The notes: generated from the letters alone by a model not told the origin. A stretch of DNA of 64,000 nt from Desulfovibrio sp. (GCF_019424165.1 NZ_JAHZAA010000007.1:17884-81883), one strand, 5' to 3'. Positions 18,920 through 28,824 are shown, counted from the stretch's first letter. Numbers and translations: made by a program.

Positions 18920-19792
18920 ATGCATATTTTCAAATCGGCATCATGGATTGACAGCCTTTTAACCGACGATTGCCCCGGCCCGGACCTGACCGTGGAAATG
19001 CTGGGCATCGGCCCGCAAAGCGGCGCAATGCTTTTCAGCCCTCGTGCGGACGGCATCATCAGCGGTGTGGAAGAAGCGGAGCAGCTCCTGACGCGCTGCG
19101 GCCTTTCCACCACACGCATGGCCGCCAACGGCGACATGCTTCAGGCCGGTCAGGTTTTTCTTGAGGCCAGGGGCCGTGCCGCTGCCCTGCATAAGGGCTG
19201 GAAAGCGGCTCAGGTTCTTATGGAATACATGTCGGGCATTGCCCGCCGCTGCGCCTTCATGCTGGAACGCGCCCGCGCCGTGCGCCCCGGCGTGCAGGTG
19301 GCCGTGACGCGCAAGAGCTTTCCCGGAGCCAAGGCCCTGTGCCTCGAAGCCGCCCTGAACGGCGGGGCCATCATACACAGGCAGAACCTTTCAGAATCTG
19401 TTTTGCTGTTTGCGCAGCATCTGCTGTTTTTTTCCGGCAGTGAAAAACAGCCCGCGCTGGAAACCCTCGCCCGCCAAGTACGGGACCTGCGCGCCCGCAT
19501 GCCGGAAAAAAACATCACCATCGAGGTGGACTGCCTTGATGACGCCCTGCTGGCGGCAGGAGCCGGGCTGGACATCATCCAGTGCGAAAAGTTCTCCTGC
19601 CAGGACCTGGCGGCCACCGTCGGCGCGCTGAAATCCGCACGGCCCGACATTCTCATTCTGGCCGCGGGCGGCATTGGCGGCGACAATGCGGCGGAATACG
19701 CCGCAACGGGCGTGGATGTGCTTGTAACCAGTTGGCCGTACTGGGGCAAACCGGCGGACATACAGGTCGTTATGGCGGCTGACGCCCGATAG
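18920..19792 (+). CDS. modD: ModD-like phosphoribosyltransferase of the NadC fold
   Basis: A 290-residue protein related to quinolinate phosphoribosyltransferase. It shows the NadC-type layout (DDCPGPDLTVEMLG, EYMSGIARR, VTRKSFPGAKALCLEAALNGGAIIHRQNLS, AAGGIGGDNAAEYAATGVDVLVTS). The short N-terminus and the RKSFPGAK variant fit ModD, found near molybdate transporters, more than NadC. The ATG at 18920 has a weak CAGGCGG upstream. No molybdate transport genes are adjacent, so the role is open. A true NadC cannot be excluded. Confidence 0.7.
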   Translation: MHIFKSASWIDSLLTDDCPGPDLTVEMLGIGPQSGAMLFSPRADGIISGVEEAEQLLTRCGLSTTRMAANGDMLQAGQVFLEARGRAAALHKGWKAAQVLMEYMSGIARRCAFMLERARAVRPGVQVAVTRKSFPGAKALCLEAALNGGAIIHRQNLSESVLLFAQHLLFFSGSEKQPALETLARQVRDLRARMPEKNITIEVDCLDDALLAAGAGLDIIQCEKFSCQDLAATVGALKSARPDILILAAGGIGGDNAAEYAATGVDVLVTSWPYWGKPADIQVVMAADAR

Positions 19793-19907
19793 GCGGCGTC
19801 TCCTTACACCTCTCCCTCAGGCAATCCGACGGCCGCGGGACAGGACGTTTTGCCGGCAGCACGGCGGCCCTTGGCCGCAGATCCGTCCGTCAGACATGGC
19901 CTTGCAA

Positions 19908-20402
19908 TCAAAAAGCCGCGCCCTCCCGGTGTGCGGCGGCCTTTGCCGCGATGCGCAGAAACTTTTCAGCCATAACGCCGGGCGCGATTTTCGCCTGTGC
20001 TCCGGCCGAGGTACGCACGCTGCCCTCAAGCTGCATGGGTTCACTGCCGTAAGCCTTTTCCAGCGCATCCTCCATGGCGCGCCGCAGCAGCGCGAACGAG
20101 GCATCCACTTCAGGATAGAGATTATCCTCCCGCCAGGGCAGCACAAGAGTGCGCGTCCAGGCATGCCCCTTGTGCGAGGGAGCCTCCAGCGTGTGGAACA
20201 TTTCGGGCCTGTAGTCCGGCGCGCGTTCAAACAGGCCGGGATAGCAGTAGTCCTGCCGCTCTTCCTCCGGCCGGGGAATTGTGGAAACAATGCTCACCAC
20301 CGGCAGGGCCAGCGCCCGCTCGTGGTCTTCAAGCTGTGCGCAGTAACTGAGAACCGGCCGCAGGTTTCCTCTTTTTTTGGTGATCTTCCATTCTATACGC
20401 AT
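19908..20402 (-). CDS. Uncharacterised 164-residue protein, third gene of the MoxR-VWA unit
   Basis: A soluble alpha/beta protein with no known motif. It begins MRIEWKITKKRGNLRPVLSY and has a Trp-rich middle (WTRTLVLPWREDNLYPEVD). GCGGAG precedes the ATG at 20402. It follows the VWA/metallopeptidase gene by 21 bp on the same strand, so it is probably part of the complex or a substrate adaptor. No function is assigned. Confidence 0.65.
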   Translation of the reverse strand: MRIEWKITKKRGNLRPVLSYCAQLEDHERALALPVVSIVSTIPRPEEERQDYCYPGLFERAPDYRPEMFHTLEAPSHKGHAWTRTLVLPWREDNLYPEVDASFALLRRAMEDALEKAYGSEPMQLEGSVRTSAGAQAKIAPGVMAEKFLRIAAKAAAHREGAAF

Positions 20403-20423
20403 AACTGCTCCGCTGGTTCTTCA

Positions 20424-21866
20424 TCAATGTTGGGCCGCAGGCGTGGGCGGCCATGTCTGTGCTGGTCCGGCCATCAGGTTCACAAGTTCCCCGAAGGGCG
20501 GTTGCTCCGCATTGGGCTCACTGCACACCCACAGAACCGGATAGTCCGGCTCGTGGGGAAAGCGGTTGCACTCAAGGTCTGTAAACCAGATGAGGCAGGT
20601 GGGGTGCAGGTTTTGATCCGCAATATGAGCACAGACCGGACGGTAGTCTGTACCGCCGCCGCCCACGGGCATAAGGTCGGTCGGCATGCTCATGCGGTTA
20701 AAGGTTATTTCGCCCTGAATTTTTGTATCGTGAAACAATACGGTCAGCGTGGTGTCATAGGCATCCAGCACTGAAAAAAGCTCCGTACAGAATATGGACA
20801 GCACCTTTTCATCCACCGAGCCGGAACAATCCACAGCCAGCACCACATGGGGCAGGCGGGCCTCACGGCGGGCGGGCAGGTAAATATTCTGGTACAGATA
20901 GCGCCTGTTGGGGGTGGACCAGGAATAGTCGCTGTTGGCGCAATGCTCCAGAAAACGGCGCAGCAGTTCGCGCCAGTCCAGCTCTGGCTGCCGTTCCTTG
21001 CGAAGCAGGCGCGTCAGCCCCGCAGGCAGGCTGCCCATATGCCGCGCCCGCTGCACGGCCTGATTCAGGGCTACATCCGCCTCCTGCTCAGCCAGCTTGA
21101 GGGCCTGATCGTTTTCCAGCCCGCTCACGTCAGGGTGGTCGCGCACTTCTCCGGTAAAGGAGGTCTTGCCCTCGCCCTGCACCGGGCTGCCCTTGTCTTT
21201 TTTGGCCGTGGGCGTTGCGCCCGACGCCCCTTGTTCGCCCTGCTCCTGACCGGTTTTTTCCTTTGTGCCGCTACTGGCTTTTGCGGCGCTTTTTCCGCCC
21301 AGTTCCTTGCCACCGTCAAACGACATGGCTCCCGCGCCTTCCTGATCCTGCCCGTCGGCCTGGGCAGAATCGCCACGCGCGTCCCCCCTGGAGGCACTTT
21401 CCTGAAGAACGGCCAGCGCTTCATAAATATCGTCAGCCGACAGGCCCGCATATGCCGGGTCGTGGGCAAAGCCTTCGGGCAGCTCAAAGCCGGATTCGAG
21501 CAAAATGTGGTTTATGGCCAGATCACAGGCCCGGTTCCACATTTTTTCCTCGCGCCCCTTGCGGCGCAGATGATGGCCGAAAGCCAGATGCATGATCTCG
21601 TGCGCCTGGGCGGCCACCAGCCGGGCTTCGGGAAGGGTGGCGGCATAGGCGGGATTAAAGCCGAGGCTCTTGCCGTCTGTCCACAGGTCGCCGCAGTCGG
21701 TGTCTTCCCTGAAGCGCAGCCGCAATGCCAGAGAGCCGAAAAACGGATGGTCCAGCACCAGGGCTGTTCTGGCTTTTTTCATGGCCAGCGCCGCCCGGCG
21801 TGAAAGGTCATCCTCCGGCGGGGAACTGTCGCAAGGCCCGCGCAGCAGGCTGTCATGCTCGCTCAT
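20424..21866 (-). CDS. Putative metallopeptidase with C-terminal VWA-like domain (DUF2201-like)
   Basis: A 480-residue protein in three parts. Residues 25-150 carry HEIMH (His89, Glu90, His93), a zinc-metallopeptidase signature. Residues about 155-245 are a Gly/Lys/Ser/Gln-rich linker. Residues 335-470 are a VWA-like domain with a MIDAS-type DCSGS (346-350). VWA proteins of this kind work with MoxR-type AAA ATPases in metal insertion or complex remodelling. It starts 2 bp after the ATPase stop, so the two are translationally coupled. Whether the protease is active is unknown. Confidence 0.85.
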   Translation of the reverse strand: MSEHDSLLRGPCDSSPPEDDLSRRAALAMKKARTALVLDHPFFGSLALRLRFREDTDCGDLWTDGKSLGFNPAYAATLPEARLVAAQAHEIMHLAFGHHLRRKGREEKMWNRACDLAINHILLESGFELPEGFAHDPAYAGLSADDIYEALAVLQESASRGDARGDSAQADGQDQEGAGAMSFDGGKELGGKSAAKASSGTKEKTGQEQGEQGASGATPTAKKDKGSPVQGEGKTSFTGEVRDHPDVSGLENDQALKLAEQEADVALNQAVQRARHMGSLPAGLTRLLRKERQPELDWRELLRRFLEHCANSDYSWSTPNRRYLYQNIYLPARREARLPHVVLAVDCSGSVDEKVLSIFCTELFSVLDAYDTTLTVLFHDTKIQGEITFNRMSMPTDLMPVGGGGTDYRPVCAHIADQNLHPTCLIWFTDLECNRFPHEPDYPVLWVCSEPNAEQPPFGELVNLMAGPAQTWPPTPAAQH

Positions 21867-21868
21867 GG

Positions 21869-22861
21869 CTACATCAGCACTTCAGCGTTTTTTTCCGCCC
21901 AACGGGAAAAAGCCTCGGTGTGCACAAGTTCCGTATCCTGGCACACGGCGTCACGCATGAGCAAAACGCCGAATTCCGAGGGCAGCCGTTCGGCGTAGGC
22001 CGTAAGCGCGTTTATGGTTTCGGCGTTGGCCCTGAGGCTCAGTGCCTCGCACATGGCATAAAGAGCCGCCGGCTCCAGAGGAACGGCGGCCGAGGCCGGG
22101 GCCGCCAGCACTTCTTCCACTGTGGGCAGCTCACGCCATACAGCAAGAAAGCCCATAAATTCCGCAGCGCCCGCCGCCCCTACAGTACCCTGAAAAAGTT
22201 CATATTCCACATCCTGGTCCGGCACGGCATCAAGAATACGCGAGACAAATTCCCACGACCGGGGCGAAGCAAAGGCCTTTTCTGATTTTTGCGGGTCAAA
22301 GTCGTGCAGCAAACGAGGCCTGAAACGCAAAAATGCGCACACTTCAGGCCGTATGCCCGCCATCTGCGCCCAGGCGAGCCAGTCATCCAGGTTGGCGTCA
22401 AACTCCAGGTGCACCATGCGGTTAGCCAGGGCCGAGGGCATGCGGTATGACACGGCCTTGTCCTTTTCGCGGTTGCCCGCAGCCACAATGGCCCATCCGT
22501 CAGGCAGGCGGTATTCGCCAATGGCCCGATCCAGAATAAGCTGGTAACAGGCGGCCTGCACAAGTGGCGGCGCGGCGTTCAGCTCATCCAGAAAAATTAT
22601 GCCTTCTTCCGGATCTGCAGGCGTGGGCAAAAATGCCGGGGGACACCATACAGAAAGCCCCTGTTCGGTAATGCGCGGCAGGCCGCGCAGATCCACAGGG
22701 TCAAGCAGCACGGCGCGGATATCGCGCAAGGCTACGCCCCTGGACTCTGCCACCTGGGCCACTATCTGACTTTTTCCCACGCCCGGCGCGCCCCATAAAA
22801 AAGCTGGCTGGCGGATGGAAATAAGAGAGTTCAAGGCAGAAACAATTTGCGAAGGTGTCAT
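21869..22861 (-). CDS. MoxR-type AAA+ ATPase
   Basis: A 330-residue AAA+ protein: Walker A GAPGVGKSQ near residue 24, Walker B GIIFLDELN near residue 87, and the sensor region IVAAGNREKD. It is the motor partner of the VWA protein that follows. I chose ATG 22861 (AGGA, 5-base spacing) because the 62 residues upstream in the open frame have no AAA character. It heads a three-gene unit. Confidence 0.88.
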   Translation of the reverse strand: MTPSQIVSALNSLISIRQPAFLWGAPGVGKSQIVAQVAESRGVALRDIRAVLLDPVDLRGLPRITEQGLSVWCPPAFLPTPADPEEGIIFLDELNAAPPLVQAACYQLILDRAIGEYRLPDGWAIVAAGNREKDKAVSYRMPSALANRMVHLEFDANLDDWLAWAQMAGIRPEVCAFLRFRPRLLHDFDPQKSEKAFASPRSWEFVSRILDAVPDQDVEYELFQGTVGAAGAAEFMGFLAVWRELPTVEEVLAAPASAAVPLEPAALYAMCEALSLRANAETINALTAYAERLPSEFGVLLMRDAVCQDTELVHTEAFSRWAEKNAEVLM

Positions 22862-23061
22862 GGCATTCCTGTAAGCCGCTGTCGGCTGGTGGTAGTGAAT
22901 GCACGGATGCTGCCTCATATGAAAATGAAAGTCAATGTCACAAAGAGGCCCAGCCAACGCCCTCCGCCATCTTTGTACTCCATGAGAACGCCAACGGCCC
23001 ACACGATAACAGCCGCCCATTATCGGGCGGCTGTGTGCAATCATCAACCTATGTTTTTTAC

Positions 23062-26019
23062 TCAGCCGAGCACTGCTCTGGCTTCGGCCAACCGGGCCTC
23101 ATCCTCCCGGTCAAGGGCGCGCAAGGCACGCGCCAGCGTCTGCCAGGCCTCCGGCCTGTCATGCAGGCCAGCGCTTTTACGCGCCAGCAGTTCAGCCACG
23201 GCCGGGTCTTCGTTGCCGTCCAGATAGATATTTGCCAGCAGCAGCATGGACGCCGCATCCTGCGGGTTGCGCAACAGGGCCTCATGCAGAAGCTCGCGGG
23301 CCTCGCCTCCCCGCCGCTGGCGGGCTGCCACGCGGGCCAGATGCCGCCGGGCCACGCCCGGTCTGCCGGGCGAAGCGTCTTCAATGGCCGCCGCCAGCTC
23401 ATAGTAGCGTCGGGCTTCGGCCCTTCTGCCGCCCTGCTCACAAAGCTGCCCCAGCCGGATATGCGCAAAAAGGTGGTCAGGCGCGACCTTGGCGCACTGC
23501 CGGTAGTAGCGGGCCGCGGCGCGGCGCTCTCCCAGGCTCTGGCAGATATTGCCAAGATTGTAGTAGATCTGTTTGGCCACGCCCGCATCGGGATTGTGCC
23601 GCAGGGCTTCGAGAAAATAGCGTCGGGCCTCATGCCCCCGCCCCAGGGCCGCCATGCACACGCCAAGAGAGTTCCAGGCCATCACATTGGCTTTGTCCGC
23701 CAGCAGGGCAAGCTTGTACTCTTCCAGAGCGCCGAACACGTCGCCCAGGCTGTAACGCCTGTCGGCGCTGATGTTGAGCGCCAGGGAATTGCATATGCCG
23801 ACACGTGGCTGCGGCAGAAGAAGGGCGTATTCCAGAGCCTTGAGGGCGCAATCCGGCATTTCTGCCTTGCGGTACTGCAGAAAGGGAAAAGCTGCCAGAC
23901 CGGCCGCGGCATCAAATCCTTCTTTTTTCAGATCTGCGCACAAGCGTTCATACAGCCCGGCAACATCCGGCGTTTCAACACCGGGGTGAAAAAATATCAG
24001 GCTGTTGCTGCCGTACAAACCAGCCAGCGGCTCAGCCTGCCCGGCGGCAGGAGCGAGTTTGTGCAAAAGTTTTCCCCACAGGCGCAGGGCCGTGGCCGGG
24101 GCATGACCTTCGGCATTTTCCAGCCGCACAATTGCCAGCACAAAACGGGCGCAACGTTCGCTGTCATGCGCAAAACGGTTAAGAAAGTCGCCATGCCCGC
24201 ACAGGCCGCATCGGGGGCTTTTCGCAGAGGAAGCGTCTGCTCCTTCTTTTTGTTCAGCATCTGGCGCTGTTGAGTCGCTGGCCGCCACTGCGGGAAACGA
24301 CACGGCGCGCATCTCCGCCCGCGGGCTTTCAGAATTGCCGACGGCTCCGGAGCGTTCGGCAGATCCGGTGGAACAAAACGCAGCCTGGGTAGGCACGGCG
24401 GCCTGCGGGAACGCATCCGGGTTTGCCGCCGCGTCGGCTGCATGGCCAGACGCATCGGCAGGTTCGCCACGCCCCTCCGCCTGACGCGTGGGTGCGGCGG
24501 GCGGCGTCAACAGGGCTTCCTGCACACCGGGAATACTCAGAGACGGGTCATGCCCGTCCAGATCCGGGCTGAGCACGGGGCTTTGCCCAAGAAGTGCCAG
24601 ACTGTCGCCCGGCATCGGCAGAAGGGCCGCGTCCGCCAGATGCAGAATTTCAGCCACAGAATCCCTGTCGCCCACGCGCAGCAGCACTGCCTCGCCCTTA
24701 TAGCGCGGCTTGTGGTCTACATCCGTACTCCAGACCGCAAAGCGCATGCCTTCACGCGCTTTGGCCTGACGCCCGAGGCTGATACGCAAACGGCCCAGCG
24801 GGAGACGCTCAAGCACCAGCCCGCCTTCTTGCAGGATACGGGCAAAGGGCATGATGCGACTTTCTCCGGCGCGGGTTCCGTCAGCTCCGGCGGCTTCGGC
24901 CGCAGCGGCGGTCTGGCCTGCCACATCGGCTGCCAATCTGGCGCGAGCCATAAGCAGGCGCGCCTGTTCATACATGCCAAGGCCCATTTCAGCGCCCTGC
25001 ATGTCTTGCGGATACAGGGCGTGCCCGGCACACAGACGCGCGTGCACGACCTGTCTGGTCAACGGCGAAACCGGACGTTCGGCCTCCATACGCGCAAGCA
25101 CCGCGCGGGCCAGTTTGTGGCACGCCCCCCGCCCGCTGGCCGAAAGCAGCAGGGCCAGCTCGTGCCGCCCCACCCGCGCGGCCAGCACGTCAGACGGCAG
25201 AACCGAGCGGCAGGCATCGGCAAACTTGCGCATAAAGTTTTCGGCAAAGGCAAAGCCGTGCCGCCGCACCACATCCGGGCCGTTATTCATGCGCAAAAGC
25301 ACAATGCCCATACACATGCGGTGCATGGGCGCGGCAAGCCCCTCAGGGGCAGAAGGTTCTTCAAGGTGTGCCCGCACTCTTTCAGCCTCGCCCTCCATTC
25401 GGGCAAAAAGGCTTTCCTCCGTAGCAAGCCCGGTAACCGCATCCGTGCGCACGGCCTTGGCGCGAGCCAGATTTTCAAGAATCAGCCCGGTAATGGCGGG
25501 CAAAATCTCCAGCAGGGGACGCACCTCGCGAGCGCGAACACCATGCAGCATGACCATGCCCAAAAGCTGCTCTTTCCAGATCAGGGGCAAAAGCAATTTG
25601 CGTTCACGCGCCAGCAGTTGTGGCTCATCTGAAGCCTGGCTTCTGGGAAAATACAGGGCATGCCCGCTGAAAGAAAAAAAGGTTGCCAGTTGCCTGCACA
25701 ACAGTCCTTCCATTTCCATGAGATCTTCACGGGCCAGCTTGCGCACATCCCGTTGACCGGAATACTCGCTGCCCTGCACGGCTCCGTCCCGGACCGGAAC
25801 ATCCCACGAGCTTTCCAGCCGCCCGGCCCATTCGGGGTACGCCGCGCCGCCCGGCGCTTCAGTCCGCCCGGGGGCGGTTTCCGGCACATTTGACGGCACG
25901 TCTTGAACGGCTGCCGTTTCCACGCTGTTCGCCGCAGTGCGCGAATCCTGCCCCTCAACGGGACGGCCGGCCGCCTTGCGGCCTGCTCCGGCTTTTTTGC
26001 GCGTTGTATGCTGTGCCAT
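23062..26019 (-). CDS. GAF/degenerate-GGDEF/TPR scaffold protein
   Basis: A protein of about 985 residues. Residues 1-80 are low-complexity. A GAF-like segment follows, then a diguanylate-cyclase-like domain in which the GGDEF position reads GRHEL, so catalysis is not expected. A second GGDEF-like fold starts near residue 640 after a Pro/Ala/Ser-rich linker and a CGLCGHGD pair. The last 260 residues are at least five TPR repeats (ALEEYKLALLADKANVMAWN, YYNLGNICQSLGE). This suggests a binding platform or c-di-GMP receptor. I prefer ATG 26019; an ATG at 26058 sits directly on AAGG, too close to use. Confidence 0.75.
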   Translation of the reverse strand: MAQHTTRKKAGAGRKAAGRPVEGQDSRTAANSVETAAVQDVPSNVPETAPGRTEAPGGAAYPEWAGRLESSWDVPVRDGAVQGSEYSGQRDVRKLAREDLMEMEGLLCRQLATFFSFSGHALYFPRSQASDEPQLLARERKLLLPLIWKEQLLGMVMLHGVRAREVRPLLEILPAITGLILENLARAKAVRTDAVTGLATEESLFARMEGEAERVRAHLEEPSAPEGLAAPMHRMCMGIVLLRMNNGPDVVRRHGFAFAENFMRKFADACRSVLPSDVLAARVGRHELALLLSASGRGACHKLARAVLARMEAERPVSPLTRQVVHARLCAGHALYPQDMQGAEMGLGMYEQARLLMARARLAADVAGQTAAAAEAAGADGTRAGESRIMPFARILQEGGLVLERLPLGRLRISLGRQAKAREGMRFAVWSTDVDHKPRYKGEAVLLRVGDRDSVAEILHLADAALLPMPGDSLALLGQSPVLSPDLDGHDPSLSIPGVQEALLTPPAAPTRQAEGRGEPADASGHAADAAANPDAFPQAAVPTQAAFCSTGSAERSGAVGNSESPRAEMRAVSFPAVAASDSTAPDAEQKEGADASSAKSPRCGLCGHGDFLNRFAHDSERCARFVLAIVRLENAEGHAPATALRLWGKLLHKLAPAAGQAEPLAGLYGSNSLIFFHPGVETPDVAGLYERLCADLKKEGFDAAAGLAAFPFLQYRKAEMPDCALKALEYALLLPQPRVGICNSLALNISADRRYSLGDVFGALEEYKLALLADKANVMAWNSLGVCMAALGRGHEARRYFLEALRHNPDAGVAKQIYYNLGNICQSLGERRAAARYYRQCAKVAPDHLFAHIRLGQLCEQGGRRAEARRYYELAAAIEDASPGRPGVARRHLARVAARQRRGGEARELLHEALLRNPQDAASMLLLANIYLDGNEDPAVAELLARKSAGLHDRPEAWQTLARALRALDREDEARLAEARAVLG

Positions 26020-26435
26020 GTGCTGCGTATCCCCTTCGGGCTGAAAATTCTGTTTCATCCTTGAAGTGTAGTTCGCTGGTGGCCGCTTGTCTAGAAAATA
26101 TCATGAAAACCGGCCTCTATATCGGCACTGAAAAAAACTGATCAATGCGCCCGCGCGTTACGGCCTGTAAAAACGTGGCTCCTCACGGCGGAACGTGCCG
26201 GAATATACATGTCTGGCGTCAAAATCCTCTGCGGGAGCAGCTATCGCGCACTCTCGCAGCCGCCGGGGCAGTTTCAGATTGGTATTGCTTCACCCGGCTC
26301 CTGCTGCTACCACAGGCAACACTTGCCCAGTGAAAGCGAAGAGGTTAATATCTGGTAGCCGAAAGATACACACCGCACTGCTGAAATGGGTATACCCATT
26401 CCTGCGAGCAGATTCATACGCATAAGGAACTCATC
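26020..26435. other. Divergent intergenic region
   Basis: About 415 bp between the TPR protein and the MBL gene. It must carry both promoters. No clear operator or RNA was found. Confidence 0.4.
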
Positions 26436-27062
26436 ATGGCCGTTGCCGTTTTTCCCCTTGGCCCGCTGCAGACCAACAGCTACCTTATCCATAACGACAC
26501 CAGGGCCGTAGCTGTTGACGTGGGCGGCGACCCCGCGCCCATGCTCGAATACCTGAAAAACCACCAGCTCACTCTGGATGCCGTATGCATAACCCACCGT
26601 CATTTTGACCATATGTACGGCGTGGCCGAACTGGCCGCCACCACGGGCGCGCCCGTGTACCTGCCGCAAGGTGACGACAGCCTTGCCGACACCGAATCGG
26701 GCAAAGGCGGCATATGGGGGTTTCCTCCGGTACCCGATTTCAAAAGCAGCCCCATGCCCCTCGGCAAGACAAGCATGGGCGGCATGGACTGTGAAGTGCT
26801 GGAAACCCCCGGCCACACCCCGGGTGGCGTTTCATTGTATTTCCCCGAAGAGCAGGTGGTCTTTACGGGAGACGCCCTGTTTTATCGCTCCATCGGCCGC
26901 ACGGACTTTCCCGGCGGCGACCATGACACGCTGCTGCACTCCGTGCGGGACGTGCTGTTCAAGCTGCCCGCCGAAACTGTCGCTTACCCCGGTCACGGCC
27001 CCGCCACCAAAATAGGCGATGAAGCCGCCAACAACCCTTTTTGCGGTGAGTTCAGACCATGA
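26436..27062 (+). CDS. MBL-fold hydrolase, glyoxalase-II-like
   Basis: A 208-residue cytosolic metallo-hydrolase. The metal motif THRHFDH has His54, His56, Asp58 and His59; later ligands are ETPGHTPGG and YPGHGP. Length and motif order match the short hydroxyacylglutathione-hydrolase-like group, whose members hydrolyse thioesters. AAGGA precedes the ATG. The stop overlaps the start of the next gene (ATGA), linking it to an FMN/Fe-S flavoprotein. The natural substrate is not known. Confidence 0.88.
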   Translation: MAVAVFPLGPLQTNSYLIHNDTRAVAVDVGGDPAPMLEYLKNHQLTLDAVCITHRHFDHMYGVAELAATTGAPVYLPQGDDSLADTESGKGGIWGFPPVPDFKSSPMPLGKTSMGGMDCEVLETPGHTPGGVSLYFPEEQVVFTGDALFYRSIGRTDFPGGDHDTLLHSVRDVLFKLPAETVAYPGHGPATKIGDEAANNPFCGEFRP

Positions 27063-27754
27063 GCAATCCTGTGGCACTTCTTTGCAGCCCGCGCCCCGGC
27101 GGCGTTTCAGATGCCGTGGCACATCTTGTTGCCGCAGGCGTGGCTGAAGCCGGGGCCGAACTGCAGCTTGTGCCGTTGCGCGACTATGCTTTTGACGGCT
27201 GTATCGACTGTGGCGGCTGTACCGCCCCCCCGCATCATTGCACCCTGGCAGGCAAAAACTGTGATGGCAGGCTGGACAGAGCCGAGGAAATCTTCACCCT
27301 CATCGAGTCCGCGCCGCTGCTTTTTATCTCTGCACCCATTTATTTTTACGCCCTGCCTGCGCATTTCAAGGCGCTCATCGACCGCACGCAGCGCTTTTGG
27401 GCTGCACAGAACCACGCGCCCTCGGGCAGGTCGTCCATGCCTCGCCCCCCGGTCAAGCCCGCCCTTGTCAGTCTTGTGGCAGGCAGGCCCCGGGGCAAGC
27501 AGCTTTTTACCGGTTCTCTGCTTACCCTGCGCTATTTTCTTTCCCCGCTCAATGCGACGATCAGCGAAACGCGGTTGCTGCGAGGACTGGAAAAAGGCAA
27601 GGACCTTGAAGAACGCCCCGCGGTGCGCGCCGCCCTGCACGCCTGGGGCCACGACTGGGGCTGTCGCCTGATGGCGGGCAAGGTGCCGGGCTATGTTTCG
27701 GACTCCCACCCCGGCAAGGGCTGCGGCACAGACAGGCCATCATCTGTAACGTAA
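27059..27754 (+). CDS. NADPH-dependent FMN reductase / iron-sulfur flavoprotein-like
   Basis: A 231-residue flavodoxin-fold protein. It has a SPRPGG phosphate loop near residue 10 and the family segment APIYFYALPAHFKALIDR. Cysteines 48, 51, 54 and 61 (CIDCGGC, then C) follow the CX2CX2CX6C spacing of iron-sulfur flavoproteins, so a 4Fe-4S cluster beside FMN is plausible. It is coupled to the preceding MBL hydrolase by an ATGA overlap. The pair may serve an electron-transfer or detoxification reaction; no substrate can be named. Confidence 0.82.
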   Translation: MSNPVALLCSPRPGGVSDAVAHLVAAGVAEAGAELQLVPLRDYAFDGCIDCGGCTAPPHHCTLAGKNCDGRLDRAEEIFTLIESAPLLFISAPIYFYALPAHFKALIDRTQRFWAAQNHAPSGRSSMPRPPVKPALVSLVAGRPRGKQLFTGSLLTLRYFLSPLNATISETRLLRGLEKGKDLEERPAVRAALHAWGHDWGCRLMAGKVPGYVSDSHPGKGCGTDRPSSVT

Positions 27755-27781
27755 CGCCGGGCCGATCGTTTCGTTTTCGTT

Positions 27782-28690
27782 ATGCAAACTGGTGAAACCA
27801 GCGGCCGACCAGGCAGCATGTCCGGCAAACCGGGCATGACTGCACGGATGGGTATGGGCCTTACGGCGGCAGCCCGCTTTCTGGGCTTTACCCAGGCACG
27901 CTGCTTTCACTGTCTGCGCCCCTTCACGCCCGGCAAAGAAACTTCATCCTTTTCCCAGCACACTGCCGCAGTGCCGGACATTTCCGGCCCGCTGGCTCCT
28001 CTGTGTCCGCAGTGCCGCGTCCTGCTGGCCCCGTATACAGGGCCGCGCTGCCCGTTGTGCGGCCTGCCCTCCGCTCCTTCGCCTGAAGCTGACATTCAGC
28101 CTCACCTGCAAAAGGGCAGCCTGTGCGGACATTGCCTTACAACTCCGCCCCCGTGGTCCGGCGCGGCCTTTCATGGCCTCTACAAAGCGGCATTGCGCCA
28201 TGTGCTTCTGCGGCTCAAGTTTGACGGGCATCTCTACCTGGCCCCCCTGCTCGGCGCCTTCCTGCAAGAAGCCGCCCGCTGCCTGCCCCGCCCCGACGCC
28301 CTGGTGGCTGTTCCACAATACCCCGACCACCTGCGCCACAGGGGCTACAATCAGGCGCACGAACTTGCCAGGGCATTGAGCGCACAGACCGGACTTGAAC
28401 TCACGCCGGGCCTGTTGCGCCGCACGCGGCCCGGCCCGGCGCAGATAGGCCTCGATGCCCGTGCACGGCCAGATAACGTACGGCACAGTTTTGCTTCCTC
28501 GCCCGAGGTTAAAGATCGCTGTTTATGGCTGGTGGACGACGTGATGACCACCGGCAGCACCCTGCGTGCCGCCTGCCGCGCCCTGCGCCATGCCGGAGCC
28601 GCACGGGTGGACATTCTTGTGGCGGCGCGCACCCCGAAGGACCCGGCAGCCCAGCCGGATCAGCCGACAGGTCCCCTGGGCAAGCCGTGA
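27782..28690 (+). CDS. comF: ComF-family phosphoribosyltransferase-like protein
   Basis: Related to the competence protein ComF, thought to aid DNA uptake or DNA metabolism. Two CxxC pairs (CFHC, CPQC) and then CPLCG and CGHC form zinc-finger sites, followed by a type I PRTase domain with the PRPP loop LVDDVMTTGST. The open frame starts at ATG 27782 (302 residues), but the family usually begins shortly before the first CxxC, so an ATG at 27848 or 27854 may be the true start. No clear ribosome site decides this. Confidence 0.85.
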   Translation: MQTGETSGRPGSMSGKPGMTARMGMGLTAAARFLGFTQARCFHCLRPFTPGKETSSFSQHTAAVPDISGPLAPLCPQCRVLLAPYTGPRCPLCGLPSAPSPEADIQPHLQKGSLCGHCLTTPPPWSGAAFHGLYKAALRHVLLRLKFDGHLYLAPLLGAFLQEAARCLPRPDALVAVPQYPDHLRHRGYNQAHELARALSAQTGLELTPGLLRRTRPGPAQIGLDARARPDNVRHSFASSPEVKDRCLWLVDDVMTTGSTLRAACRALRHAGAARVDILVAARTPKDPAAQPDQPTGPLGKP

Positions 28691-28824
28691 GGCCAGATGC
28701 CGGAAGGCCCTGCCCCGGCCACATGACAATGCCGGGGCGTTCTGCTATGCTTGCGCCAATAAAAAAGCCCGAATTCGTATGCCCGGCCAGCCAGGCAGCC
28801 TTTTCCGGCAAAGCAGGAGCATTC

